Assembly (NCBI GenBank): GCA_964572825.1
Contig: CAZNGS010000007.1
Span: 1-64,000 of the forward strand
Source: CAYVBE01 sp964572825
GTDB taxonomy: Bacteria > Planctomycetota > Brocadiia > SM23-32
Direction: 5' to 3'
DNA: 64,000 nucleotides
Shown: positions 45,406-53,628 of the stretch, one piece after another
Layout: the number at the start of each line of letters is the position of its first letter
Position numbering within the stretch: position 1 is the stretch's first letter
Program-made: the position numbers and the translations under genes
The notes under the pieces: model-generated
The model's database searches: none
Seen by the model: only the letters and a program-made list of their open reading frames with translations
What the model was told of the DNA's origin: nothing

Positions 45406-46563
45406 ATGAGCGTCAGCCTCGGACTGGTGGGGTTGGGATCTTTCGGCTCGCAGTTCGCGCCCCTCTTCAAGGCGCATCCCCTGGTGGACCGGATCGCCCT
45501 TTGCGATCGGGAGGCGGACCGCATACGGAAGTTCGCCGAGCGGGAGTCCTTCCAACAGAAACTCCATCCATCAGACGCCTACGATTCCCTGGACGAAATC
45601 TGCGAAGCGGACCTCGACGCGCTGGTCATTATCACCCAGCCCTGGCTGCACGCACCGCAGGCCGTGCAGGCAATGGCGGCCGGCAAACACGTCTACAGCG
45701 CCGTGCCCGTCGTCAGGCTGCCCGACGGCGATGAGGTCCTGGAATGGTGCAACCGCCTGGTGCGCACCTGCCAGCGCACCGGCATGCACTACATGCTGGG
45801 GGAGACCTCCTTCTACCGCCCCGAGACCATGTACTGCCGCCGCCGCGCGGCGGAGGGCGCCTTCGGCCGCTTCGTGCACGCAGAGGGACATTACTTCCAC
45901 GATGTGGACAACCCGTCCTGCAGCCTGCGTGAGGTGCGCCAGCACCGCACCACGGGCCAGGCCGGCCGCGAATGGCTGGACACTTCCAGTCGCTACGAGG
46001 GCGTCACCGACGGACCCATGCACTATCCCACCCATTCGGTCAGCGGCCCGATAAGCGTCATGGGCGCGCACGCCGTCCGGGTCTGCGCCTGGGGGCAGCG
46101 TGACGAGACCGGCGACGAATACTTTGAACGCAGCCTGATGAACGAGACCGCCCTCTTCAGTATGAGCAACGGCGCGACCATGCGCATCGCCGAGTGGCGC
46201 AGGATCGGCCACACCGGCGAGGAGACCTTCCGGCTCTTCGGCACCGAGGGCTCGTTCCGGGAGAGCAACTGGGTCACGAAGGATAGCTGGACGTCCCTCG
46301 AGGTGGACCGGATGCGCGATCCTCTTCCGGACGCCGTCGTCGAAGCCTTTCGAGGAGAAGTCGGCGACGATTACCTGGGCGGCCACGGCGGGTCGCACGC
46401 CTACCTGGTGCACGAGTTCGTGGACGCCCTGGCCCACGACCGTCCCCCCGCGATCAACGTCTGGGAGGCGGTCCGCTACATGGCGCCGGGCGTCATGGCC
46501 CACAAATCCGCCCTGGCGGGCGGCGCAGTCCTCGACGTGCCCGACTGGGGCGACGCCCCCTGA
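45406..46563 (+). CDS. Gfo/Idh/MocA-family oxidoreductase (cytoplasmic)
   Basis: The 385-residue enzyme has an N-terminal Rossmann fold with GLGSFG (9-14) and a C-terminal alpha/beta domain. The family's Lys-Pro site is altered: the EKP position reads YSAVPVVRLP, so the usual catalytic or cofactor lysine is missing. That suggests a non-standard member or a different substrate chemistry. There is no signal peptide. GGGAGG lies five bases upstream of the ATG. It is downstream of the fructosamine-kinase-like gene. Likely a NAD(P)-dependent sugar or inositol dehydrogenase, with a caution over the missing lysine. Confidence 0.8.
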   Translation: MSVSLGLVGLGSFGSQFAPLFKAHPLVDRIALCDREADRIRKFAERESFQQKLHPSDAYDSLDEICEADLDALVIITQPWLHAPQAVQAMAAGKHVYSAVPVVRLPDGDEVLEWCNRLVRTCQRTGMHYMLGETSFYRPETMYCRRRAAEGAFGRFVHAEGHYFHDVDNPSCSLREVRQHRTTGQAGREWLDTSSRYEGVTDGPMHYPTHSVSGPISVMGAHAVRVCAWGQRDETGDEYFERSLMNETALFSMSNGATMRIAEWRRIGHTGEETFRLFGTEGSFRESNWVTKDSWTSLEVDRMRDPLPDAVVEAFRGEVGDDYLGGHGGSHAYLVHEFVDALAHDRPPAINVWEAVRYMAPGVMAHKSALAGGAVLDVPDWGDAP

Positions 46564-46564
46564 C

Positions 46565-46582
46565 GCGCCGGACCTCTGGCGC
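46565..46582 (+). other. Hairpin after the second Gfo/Idh gene
   Basis: GCGCC and GGCGC pair across an 8-base loop directly after the stop codon. No T-run follows, so it is at best a weak or factor-dependent terminator. Confidence 0.3.
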
Positions 46583-46700
46583 GGCATCCGGGGATCTGCC
46601 GCAGTTCGTCGTCAAACGAACCTGATGGTCACGGGATAGCGGAACGGCTACCCCTGCCCCACCCGCGCGGCGGCAACCAGGGAAACCAGGCATGCCACCG

Positions 46701-47006
46701 TTATCAGGCCTTAGGGCTATGCACATGGGTCTCGTGCATACAACATATAGTATGTCGAAAAGTGGCGCTGCAGACCATGCCCTCAGGCCGGCAATGGGGA
46801 ACAGCCGCCGCACTCAGCCACTCCAACTGACCCTGAAGTCGGCCTCAGAAGGTCCTCGCAGGTCCTCAGGAGCCTTGGTAATGTGTCGTGGGCGCTTCCA
46901 AACATCACCTGATAGACCAGCAAACAGAGGGCGCCCGGCCGGATCAGTGGGCTACAACATATGGCACCTACGCGAGCGAAGTGCATAGCCTTATCAGGCC
47001 TTTAGG
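46701..47006. repeat. MITE-like unit with direct and inverted terminal repeats
   Basis: Within an otherwise gene-free stretch (46564-47196), TTATCAGGCCTTAGG (46701-46715) recurs as TTATCAGGCCTTTAGG (46991-47006). The adjoining GGCTATGCAC (46715-46724) is matched by its exact reverse complement GTGCATAGCC (46981-46990). The unit spans about 306 bases, has no open reading frame of note, and lies just upstream of an IS1634 fragment. A small non-autonomous element is the likely reading. Confidence 0.45.
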
Positions 47007-47161
47007 CACGTACTGGCCCAAGTTCCGCAGTTTAGCAGAAAATCCGGTTTTTTTCGGCTTTTTTCGGGTGCGCAATGAGCCTGTTTGCTGCCGAGGGGGC
47101 TTCTGGCAGAATTTGCCCGCTCGGGGACCACGAAAAGGCCATGCAGTGAAAACTTAACCCC

Positions 47162-47190
47162 TTGAATGCCAACAGCTTAGGCCATATAAT
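47162..47190 (+). promoter_or_regulatory. Near-consensus promoter of the IS1634 fragment
   Basis: TTGAAT (47162-47167), 17 bases, perfect TATAAT (47185-47190). The ATG at 47197 begins only 6 bases after the -10 box, so the transcript would be leaderless. Confidence 0.6.
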
Positions 47191-47196
47191 TGGGCC

Positions 47197-47580
47197 ATGT
47201 TCATTCGCCCCATTAACGTGAAGAAGGCCGGCAAAAACCACAAGTACTGGGCGCTGGTCGAGTCTTGCCGCACAGAGCGCGGACCACGCCAGAGAATGGT
47301 GGCTTACCCGGGCAAACTGCCCCAGAAAGTGTGCCACGGGGTGAAACGGGCCGCGGAGGGGCGTGCGCCCTCCGGGCAGAGCCGGCTTTTCGACCGACCG
47401 GAGCCGCAGTGGGTGGAGGTGGACACCTCCCGCGTTCGCGTGGAGCGCTGCCGGGACTACGGCGGCCCGTGGCTGGGGCTGAAGCTGGCCCGGAAGCTCG
47501 GACTGCCGGCATTCCTGCGCCGGGTTCTTCCCCACGGGCGCGAGGATGTGTCCAAGCTGGTCAGGTCCATCGAAAACGCC
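47197..47580 (+). pseudogene. IS1634-family transposase, N-terminal fragment
   Basis: The first about 128 residues match the front of IS1634-type transposases: FIRPINVKKAGKNHKYWALV, TERGPRQRMVAY, then LGLKLARKLGLPAFLRRVLP. At about 47580 the reading frame leaves the family and runs into the opposite-strand IS66 remnant, ending out of family. The DDE core is absent. No ribosome-binding site is seen, consistent with the leaderless promoter just upstream. Confidence 0.7.
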
Positions 47581-47810
47581 AACGGTTCTTCCCCAGACGG
47601 GCGATGCGGGCCTGGAGCTTCACAACCAGCGCTTCCAGCTCGGCCACGCGTGCCTTGAGCCGCTTGCAGTTGGGGCATTCGGATGTCTGCGCGTCTCGCA
47701 TGCGCAGAAAAACACACCAACGCCCAGGGCAAAAGCACCATCCTTTCAACTCGACTTTCGACAATTGAAGAGGAAAGCCCTCCTGATATGTAGCGTTGCC
47801 GCCGGGCGCC
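47575..47810 (-). mobile_element. IS66-family fragment: element end and first residues of tnpC
   Basis: On the minus strand an ATG at 47701 begins SECPNCKRLKARVAEL followed by VVKLQARIARLGKN, the coiled-coil start of IS66 TnpC, cut off after about 42 residues. Upstream (47768-47810) is GATATGTAGCGTTGCCGCCGG, resembling an IS66 terminus; a related copy is at 57041-57080. The rest of the element is gone. Confidence 0.65.
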
Positions 47811-47811
47811 G

Positions 47812-48001
47812 GGTGGTGGCCGCGTTGCTGCCGTGGGGGAACAAGAAGGCACTGGAGCGGCTCGTGGAGAGTGCGGCGCAATTGCCCGCAGATGCGCGGC
47901 GGGCACTTGCCAGCGAGTTGCACTGGCTCAGGGAACGGCGCCAGCGACGGCTGGGCGAGGAGATTGTGGAGCGCTGCCGGCGGGCCTTTGCGCAGGAATG
48001 A
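47812..48001 (+). other. Possible small ORF or gene remnant after the IS66 end
   Basis: An open frame beginning at about 47812 (VVAALLPWGNKKALERL, then RRALASELHWLRERR) and ending at the stop 48001 has credible amphipathic helical content but no clear start or ribosome-binding site. It may be the C-terminal remnant of a gene cut by the IS66 insertion. I do not recognise the family. Confidence 0.3.
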
Positions 48002-48048
48002 GGCGATGCCGAGGGGACGAGTTTCAGCGCGGTTTCGGCGGGGTGAAT

Positions 48049-48078
48049 TTGACTTCCGGAAAAGCTTCGGCCTATAAT
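48049..48078 (+). promoter_or_regulatory. Near-consensus promoter of the 48145-50115 operon
   Basis: TTGACT (48049-48054), 18 bases, perfect TATAAT (48073-48078). The transcript would start near 48085, and the first start codon is at 48145. Confidence 0.65.
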
Positions 48079-48144
48079 GGCTCAGCGTGGTGCAGTGTTC
48101 TTTGATTCCTTCTGGACGCCAGCGAAGGGCAGGATAGGCCCACA

Positions 48145-48669
48145 ATGAGAGCCAGCAGCGAAGACTCGTCCAGGAGACAGGCGCACGGCGGGGCGAAAGG
48201 CGACTCCGAGAGTCCAGAAGTCGGCTGGGGCGTGAACGCCGAGGATGGCGGAGACGAGATAATCCTGCGCAAGATAATCTATGGCATCCTCGTGACCGTC
48301 GTGGCCATTTTGGGCGTGTGGATACTCGCGACAAGGGACTCCGGAGGTTCCCAAACGCCCGTGCTCAGCGCCAGGTCCGGCACTGGTGCGGACATGACTT
48401 ATACGGTCGTGCTGCTGCCCAGCGTCGAACCTGCCCAACGCGAAATCGTCGACAGAATGGTTGCCACTCCGAAGATGCAGGAGTTGTCGGGGCCGAATGA
48501 GTTCCGGTTTGTGGAGCTTGTCGATGGCCAGCTTGCCCTCTGCGTGGGGCGTGCGGGGCGTGAGGACGCTCCCGAACTTCGGCAGCTCCTGCGGAGGTTC
48601 CGGGACTTCGAGGCCCCACCCGGCGAAAAGCCCTTCGCGGGCGCGTCCATCCAGGGCTGCCCCGAGTGA
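48145..48669 (+). CDS. Single-pass membrane protein of unknown function
   Basis: The 174-residue product has a charged, probably disordered cytoplasmic N-terminus (1-40), one transmembrane helix (about 42-62) and an extracytoplasmic domain of about 90 residues (MTYTVVLLPSVEPAQ, VELVDGQLALCVGRAGRED). The alternating hydrophobic beta pattern and size are reminiscent of a SPOR-like peptidoglycan-binding fold, but I cannot confirm it. It is the first gene after a strong promoter, 40 bases ahead of the small basic protein gene, so it is likely expressed together with it. Confidence 0.65.
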   Translation: MRASSEDSSRRQAHGGAKGDSESPEVGWGVNAEDGGDEIILRKIIYGILVTVVAILGVWILATRDSGGSQTPVLSARSGTGADMTYTVVLLPSVEPAQREIVDRMVATPKMQELSGPNEFRFVELVDGQLALCVGRAGREDAPELRQLLRRFRDFEAPPGEKPFAGASIQGCPE

Positions 48670-48708
48670 TCCCCGCTGGCATTCCGCGCACAGCAACCGG
48701 AGGATATT

Positions 48709-48978
48709 ATGTCGCTTGACAAGAGCCTGAAACCCAAAAACCGGCTCACCAGACGCCGCAATGTTCTGACCCGTACCGAGCGCATCGAGAAACTGGAAGA
48801 AGAGGAAGCTTGGGACGAGCAGGAAGACTCCGTCTTCGGTCTGCCCAAGGTTAAGGTGGAACGCAGGGAAGCTCCCCGCGGCCCCATCAAGGAAGAAGAG
48901 CCTGAGGAAGCTGAAGAAGCCCTCGAGGGCGAGCAACCAGTGAGGGTGACAGAGCAAGAGGCTCCCGACGCCCAGTAG
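48709..48978 (+). CDS. Small basic protein of PVC bacteria, with acidic tail
   Basis: The 89-residue product begins with the sequence typical of the PVC small basic protein family: MSLDKSLKPKNRLTRRR, NVLTRTERIEKL and VFGLPKVK. Family members are usually about 60 residues and are named in TIGRFAM-style annotation for Chlamydiae and Verrucomicrobia; a nucleic-acid or ribosome-associated role is suspected but unproven. After VKVER the protein carries an unusually acidic tail of about 35 residues (PIKEEEPEEAEEALEGE). A strong GGAGG lies five bases upstream of the ATG. It sits between the single-TM protein and the aminotransferase and is the best lineage marker in the window. Confidence 0.8.
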   Translation: MSLDKSLKPKNRLTRRRNVLTRTERIEKLEEEEAWDEQEDSVFGLPKVKVERREAPRGPIKEEEPEEAEEALEGEQPVRVTEQEAPDAQ

Positions 48979-49008
48979 CGCTATCTCTGTTCAGGCCCGG
49001 GGAACGTC

Positions 49009-50115
49009 ATGGACATCCGGCGCGCCATTGCCCGCAGAATGGGCCAGATCGACTCATCCGGTATCCGAAAAGTCTTCGACCTTGCCGAATCTCTCCGCGA
49101 CCCCGTCAATCTGAGCATCGGACAGCCCGACTTCGACGTGCCAGAGCCCATCAAGGCCAAGGCCATGCACGCCATCGAGACGGGCCATAACAAATACACT
49201 GTAACCCAGGGCATAGAGGAACTGCGGCAGAAGGTCGTCCGCTACGAGAAGCGGCAGACCGGCATCCGGCACGACAGGGTGCTGATCACCAGCGGCGTCT
49301 CCGGCGGCATTCTGCTCGCCTTCCTGGCGCTGATCGACCCCGGCGACAAGGTGGCAATCCCCGACCCCTACTTCGTGATGTACAAGCACCTGTGCCGTCT
49401 GCTGGGGGGCGAGCCCCTCTATGTGGACACCTACCCCGACTTTCGGCTGACGCGGCAGAAACTGGAGAAAGCGGGCGCGGCCAACGCCAAGCTCTTGATG
49501 CTCAACAGCCCCTGCAACCCCACCGGCATCGTCATCCCGCAGAAGGACCTGCGCGCCATCGCGCGGTGGGCGAAAGAGAACGACGTTTTCATCATCAGCG
49601 ACGAGATCTACCGCACCTTCTGCTACGAGGGCTCCGCCCCGAGCCCCGCTTCCTTCACGAAGAACGTCCTGCTGCTCAACGGCTTCAGCAAGTCCTCCGC
49701 AATGACCGGCTGGCGGCTGGGATATGCCATCGGACCGCGCCCGCTGATCGACCAGATGACCAAGCTGCAGCAATTCAGCTTCGTCTGCGCCCCATCGGTG
49801 TCCCAGCAGGCCGGCATCGCGGCCCTGGACCTCTCCGCCGAACTTCACGTGCGCGCCTACGCGTCCAAGCGCGATATCATCTACAAGGGACTTAGCCGCA
49901 AGTTCGAGCTGCAACAGCCGCAGGGCGCCTTCTACGCCTTCCCACGGGCACCGGGCGACGACGGCGATGCCTTCTGCAAGCTGGCCATCGAGCACGGCGT
50001 GCTCATCATCCCCGGCAGTGTTTTCAGCGAGAAGAATAGCCACTTCCGGGTCTCCTTCGCCGCCGAGGACAGCACGCTGGAGGAAGGCGTCGACGTCCTT
50101 TGCTCGCTCGTCTGA
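49009..50115 (+). CDS. Class I/II pyridoxal-phosphate aminotransferase
   Basis: The 368-residue enzyme is an AspC-like fold I aminotransferase: NLSIGQPDFDVPEP, the phosphate-binding and cofactor segments, NSPCNPTG (167-173), ISDEIYRTF (D198 with cofactor nitrogen), and the Schiff-base lysine K228 in GFSKSSAMTGWRLGY. It probably transfers amino groups between aspartate or an aromatic or branched amino acid and 2-oxoglutarate; the substrate cannot be fixed by eye. GGGGAA precedes the ATG. It lies 31 bases after the small basic protein gene and converges on thrC with a 16-base gap. Confidence 0.85.
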   Translation: MDIRRAIARRMGQIDSSGIRKVFDLAESLRDPVNLSIGQPDFDVPEPIKAKAMHAIETGHNKYTVTQGIEELRQKVVRYEKRQTGIRHDRVLITSGVSGGILLAFLALIDPGDKVAIPDPYFVMYKHLCRLLGGEPLYVDTYPDFRLTRQKLEKAGAANAKLLMLNSPCNPTGIVIPQKDLRAIARWAKENDVFIISDEIYRTFCYEGSAPSPASFTKNVLLLNGFSKSSAMTGWRLGYAIGPRPLIDQMTKLQQFSFVCAPSVSQQAGIAALDLSAELHVRAYASKRDIIYKGLSRKFELQQPQGAFYAFPRAPGDDGDAFCKLAIEHGVLIIPGSVFSEKNSHFRVSFAAEDSTLEEGVDVLCSLV

Positions 50116-50131
50116 TCGGCCGGCCGGGGGC

Positions 50132-51463
50132 CTACTTGATGCTTTCGAATATCGCCCCGACCACGGCATCGTAATCCGCCGGCAGCTCCATGGGGGGATT
50201 AGCGTGCCGGCTTTCGATGTCCTCCAGCCGCTCCCAGTGGTAGTCGATCTTGAACTGGTGAAACTTCAGGCCGTGAGCGGTGGAGATGACGACCACCCGG
50301 TCGTCCGCCCGGACCTCTCCTCGCTGCGCCAGCTTCATCAGCGCCGCCAGGGCCACGCCCGTGTGGGGGTCGGTGAACAGCCCGCTGCGGTCTGCCCGCG
50401 CGCAGGCATGCGCCAGCTCCGCCTCGGTGGCCTGCTCGACGACCCCGCCGAAATTCTTCAGGGTTCTGATGGCCTTGTATATGCTCACCGGATTGCCGAT
50501 GCGGATGGCCGTCGCCAGGGTCTCGCGCGCCTCCTGGGGCTCGAAAGACTCGAAATCCTCCAGGAAGCTTCTGTAGAGCGGGTTGGCCCGCGCGCTCTGG
50601 GCACAGCAGATGCGCGGGACACGGTCGATGAGCCCCAGTGTGCGCATCATCTCGAAGCCCAGCCCCAGCGCGCTCACGTTCCCCAGATTCCCGCCCGGAA
50701 TGACCACCCAGTCCGGCACGTCCCAGTCGAGCTGCTGGCATATCTCCACCGACACCGTCTTCTGCCCCTCGATGCGCAGGCTGTTCATGGAGTTGGCCAG
50801 GTAGATGTTGTTCCGGTTGCAGACCTCCTGCACCAGCGCCATGCAGCCGTCGAAGTCGGTGTCCAGCGCCAGGGTCAGGGCGCCGTTGGCCACCGGCTGG
50901 ACGAGCTGGGCGGGGCTGATCTTCTCGTGGGGCAGGAAGACGATGGACTGGATGCCCGCGCGCGCGCAGTAGGCCGCCAGCGCCGCCGAGGTGTCACCGG
51001 TTGAGGCGCAGGCCACCGCGGGGACGTCCTTGCCCTCCGCGCGCATCTGCTTCACCATGCTCACCAGCACGGTGAGGCCCAGGTCCTTGAACGATCCGGT
51101 GTGGGAGTTGCCGCACAGCTTCACGTGCAGGTCCGGCACGCCGATCTCCTCCCCGAACTGGCCCGCGTGCAGCAGCGGCGTTCGGCCCTCGAAAATGCTG
51201 ACGATGTTCTCCTCGTCCACCCGCGGACAGACCCACTCCTTCTTGCCCCAGACGCCGCTGCTCAGCGGACCGGACGCCAGGCCCCAGCGCTGCCCGAACA
51301 ACGCCTTCCACTCATCGGCGGTCCTTTGGCCCAGGGTCTCCACGTCGTGGCGCACTTCGAGCAGGCTGCCGCACTGGCGGCAGCGGTAGATGATCTCGTC
51401 CAGCGGATAACGTTCGTCGCAGCCGGCGAAACACTGGAACCATGCGCGGTATTGCGGGCTCAT
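50132..51463 (-). CDS. thrC: Threonine synthase
   Basis: The 443-residue fold II pyridoxal-phosphate enzyme converts O-phosphohomoserine to threonine. It starts with a zinc-ribbon-like N-terminus (C11-x3-C15, C28-x2-C31). K126 in NSHTGSFKDLG is the Schiff-base lysine, and CASTGDTSAALAAY and GGNLGNV are the phosphate and cofactor loops. The arrangement matches the plant/archaeal-like ThrC class. I chose ATG at 51463 with GAAGG five bases upstream; a longer frame upstream is not supported. It is monocistronic with a TTGACA promoter at 51522-51551. Confidence 0.88.
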   Translation of the reverse strand: MSPQYRAWFQCFAGCDERYPLDEIIYRCRQCGSLLEVRHDVETLGQRTADEWKALFGQRWGLASGPLSSGVWGKKEWVCPRVDEENIVSIFEGRTPLLHAGQFGEEIGVPDLHVKLCGNSHTGSFKDLGLTVLVSMVKQMRAEGKDVPAVACASTGDTSAALAAYCARAGIQSIVFLPHEKISPAQLVQPVANGALTLALDTDFDGCMALVQEVCNRNNIYLANSMNSLRIEGQKTVSVEICQQLDWDVPDWVVIPGGNLGNVSALGLGFEMMRTLGLIDRVPRICCAQSARANPLYRSFLEDFESFEPQEARETLATAIRIGNPVSIYKAIRTLKNFGGVVEQATEAELAHACARADRSGLFTDPHTGVALAALMKLAQRGEVRADDRVVVISTAHGLKFHQFKIDYHWERLEDIESRHANPPMELPADYDAVVGAIFESIK

Positions 51464-51521
51464 CGCAACCTTCAGGTATCGGTAAAAGGGAACATGGCGT
51501 CGCGACCTCGACCGACGCTCC

Positions 51522-51551
51522 ATTCTCAGGGCCGGGGCGCGGATTTGTCAA
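51522..51551 (-). promoter_or_regulatory. Promoter of thrC
   Basis: Minus strand TTGACA (51551-51546), 18 bases, GAGAAT (51527-51522). The -35 box is perfect. It overlaps the last codons region of the upstream URO-D-like gene. Confidence 0.45.
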
Positions 51552-51566
51552 GCAAACGATGTGCCG

Positions 51567-52709
51567 TCAGCCCCGCAATGCGCCCACCAGGGCCTGCGCC
51601 TTCCGGCGATCGGCCGGCATGAAGGGCACAAAGAACGCTTCCGCCGGGAATCTGGCGAAGAACTCCTTGAGCTGCTCCGGGTCCGCCGGCACGCCGGTCA
51701 GGCAGACCTTCTTGCCGGCTTCCAGGATGCAACGGTAGAGGCCGTGCCACCGCTCGTGCAGCCCTCCGGGGTTGCCCGCCCCAGGCACCCACTGAATGGC
51801 GCGCAGATCGGGCAGGGAGAGCAATTTCTCTACGTGCGGCAGCTCGCCGGGGCCGTCCAGGTGGTAGTAGAGCCGACCGTCGCCGTCCTCCATCTGCCAG
51901 CGCAGCACCGGCATGACCCACCGCTCGAACGCGTCCGGCGATATCATGGCGGAAAAATCGCAGGTGCCCAGGTGGCTGTTGCGCCCCGCGAGCACCCGCA
52001 TGGCCTGCGCCCAGCAGCGGTGGTTGTGCGGCGCGATGATATCCCGGAGCCGCCCCCGATAGTGCCGCCACAGGCCGAAGACATGCTCGAAGCAGGCGTC
52101 CAGCTTCTCCGGCTGGTCCATGGTGTCCATCAGCAGGTTGGTCGTCGTGCGCAGGGCCGCCAGTATGTCGAGTATCCCGCCCAGCTCGGGCGGCGCGAAG
52201 ACGAAGCGGCCCTCCAGCCGCTCCACCAGCCGCCGGATGGCCTCGAAGGCCACCTCCGTGTAGCGCGGCTCGTCGGAGGTGCCCAGCTCCAGTATCTCGT
52301 CCAGCGTCAGCGGCTCGGGCACCTCCAGCCAGATCGTGTCGCCGCGGAAATCCGTCACCCCGGTCAGGAAGGCGGACATCATCGAGGCGCCCAGGTTGAT
52401 GAACAGGAAGTGGTAACCCTCCGCCAGGTGGTCGGTCGCATCGGCATAGCGGGCGAACAGGTCTATCGCCTCGTCCACGTAGGTCAGGTCGCCGGTCTCC
52501 GCGGCCAGTTGCACGGCCTGTCCGAACACGAACTCGTGCCGCCACCCCGTCCATCGCTCGACGTTTCGGGGCTCCATCCAGTCCGCGACGCCGGCCGGAA
52601 ACCCGGCGTCCTCCCGGGGGCAGATGACATACAGCAGGGCGTGATCGCCGGTGCCCTCCCACCACTCCTCGTATTGCTGCCTGACCTCTTCAATGTAGTC
52701 CGTCAGCAT
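51567..52709 (-). CDS. Second uroporphyrinogen decarboxylase-like protein
   Basis: The 380-residue product has the URO-D barrel pattern: DAGFPAGVADWMEP, HFLFINLGASMMSAFLTG, then DGRLYYHLDGPGELPHVEKLL and KKVCLTGVPADPEQLKEFF. The HLDG segment corresponds to the substrate-binding strand. It differs strongly from the protein at 38426 and belongs to another branch of the superfamily. ATG at 52709 is preferred because CAGGGAG sits nine bases upstream; a GTG at 52718 is too close to that site. A promoter is visible at 52745-52773. Its link to the nearby thrC is only spatial. Function unknown; methyl transfer or decarboxylation is possible. Confidence 0.75.
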   Translation of the reverse strand: MLTDYIEEVRQQYEEWWEGTGDHALLYVICPREDAGFPAGVADWMEPRNVERWTGWRHEFVFGQAVQLAAETGDLTYVDEAIDLFARYADATDHLAEGYHFLFINLGASMMSAFLTGVTDFRGDTIWLEVPEPLTLDEILELGTSDEPRYTEVAFEAIRRLVERLEGRFVFAPPELGGILDILAALRTTTNLLMDTMDQPEKLDACFEHVFGLWRHYRGRLRDIIAPHNHRCWAQAMRVLAGRNSHLGTCDFSAMISPDAFERWVMPVLRWQMEDGDGRLYYHLDGPGELPHVEKLLSLPDLRAIQWVPGAGNPGGLHERWHGLYRCILEAGKKVCLTGVPADPEQLKEFFARFPAEAFFVPFMPADRRKAQALVGALRG

Positions 52710-52744
52710 GCACGGCACTCCCTGGAGATTCCGAAACGTGCGGC

Positions 52745-52773
52745 AGCCTATCGCAAGGGAAGCCCGAGAGCAA
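52745..52773 (-). promoter_or_regulatory. Candidate promoter of the second URO-D-like gene
   Basis: Minus strand TTGCTC (52773-52768), 17 bases, TAGGCT (52750-52745), about 36 bases before the ATG at 52709. Confidence 0.4.
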
Positions 52774-52787
52774 GCGACCGGAGGGTG

Positions 52788-52826
52788 GACCTTGTGGACT
52801 GCGTGGACTGGGTGGAGGCTGTGGAC
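52788..52826. repeat. Short tandem TGGACT-type repeat
   Basis: GTGGACTGC, GTGGACTGG and GTGGAGGCT, then GTGGACGG, follow one another as near-perfect 9-base units. It is a minisatellite-like run in a gene-free stretch between the URO-D-like gene and the toxin gene. No coding function is apparent. Confidence 0.5.
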
Positions 52827-52971
52827 GGCAAGGGCCGCCGTTGCGGCGTCCCCGGTGTGGCGCAGGCGCCCCCGCCTGCGGCCGTCTTGCCCTGCCGGAC
52901 AGCGCAGTCGTTAGCATTGGAGCCTTCACGCACATGTCTCCGGCTGCAAAAGTCCGTGGCATCTCAATTGC

Positions 52972-53379
52972 TCAGTCGGGGCAGATCAGCTCCAGGCTCG
53001 GAAAGTAGGTCCGGTAGCGACCCATATCTCGGGTCAGCAACGTCATTCTCTCCACCGCGGCGTGGGCGCCGATGAAGAAATCGGGCAACGGTACCGAACG
53101 ATTCCCCCCGCGCCGGCGGTAGTCCAGAAAGCACTTTCCCGCCAGGAACGCCGCCTCGTAGGGGATGGGCACCCGCTCCACCAGGTCCGCCGGCAAAGCC
53201 GATTCCATCTCCTCGATCCGCTCGAAGCGAACCGAGACCTCCGCGTAGATCACCGGGTTGATGCAGATGATGTTCTCCTCGCCGCAGCGCTCGAGGGCGT
53301 CACGCGACCAGTCGAACCAGTTCTCATCCTCGGTGATCACGTCGAGCAATACATTAGAGTCCACCAGAACGCGGCTCAT
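52972..53379 (-). CDS. vapC: PIN-domain ribonuclease toxin (VapC family)
   Basis: The 135-residue toxin has the acidic PIN tetrad: D7 (VLVDSNVLLD), E47 (YAEVSV), D100 (PDFFIGAHA) and D118 (LLTRDMGRY). The surrounding sequence is standard for VapC. It would cut tRNA or rRNA when not bound by its antitoxin. Its start overlaps the antitoxin stop by four bases (ATGA), so translation is coupled. The pair is autonomous and probably accessory. There are no truncations; the system looks intact. Confidence 0.88.
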   Translation of the reverse strand: MSRVLVDSNVLLDVITEDENWFDWSRDALERCGEENIICINPVIYAEVSVRFERIEEMESALPADLVERVPIPYEAAFLAGKCFLDYRRRGGNRSVPLPDFFIGAHAAVERMTLLTRDMGRYRTYFPSLELICPD

Positions 53380-53606
53380 CCTTCACCCCGGGTCAGGGCC
53401 ATGATCTCGTCGGTGCTCATGCGCACCCTTCCCCTGCCTTTCATGGTCTCCACGAGCCTGCGCCCGCGCCGCCGGGAACCGGCGACCTTCTTGATGACCG
53501 CCCTGCCGTCCTCCACCTCGAACTCGACTTCGGTGCCGGGCAACAGTCCGGTATCCCGGCGTATCTCGGCGGGAATGGTTACCTGTCCCTTGCTGGTGAT
53601 CTTCAT
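53376..53606 (-). CDS. vapB: AbrB/MazE-type antitoxin (VapB family)
   Basis: The 76-residue antitoxin has the AbrB swapped-hairpin DNA-binding front (KITSKGQVTIPAEIRRDTGL, then GTEVEFEVEDGRAVIKKV) in residues 1-42. The basic C-terminal tail would wrap the toxin. It binds its own promoter and neutralises the PIN toxin. GGAG lies seven bases upstream of the ATG. The promoter carries three TCTTAC repeats that fit an autoregulatory operator. Confidence 0.88.
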   Translation of the reverse strand: MKITSKGQVTIPAEIRRDTGLLPGTEVEFEVEDGRAVIKKVAGSRRRGRRLVETMKGRGRVRMSTDEIMALTRGEG

Positions 53607-53628
53607 GGCTACGCTCCAGGACGTGTAA

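Noticed and set aside
52788..52826. CRISPR-like array
   Set aside because: The repeat units are only about 9 bases with no spacers; it is a short tandem repeat.
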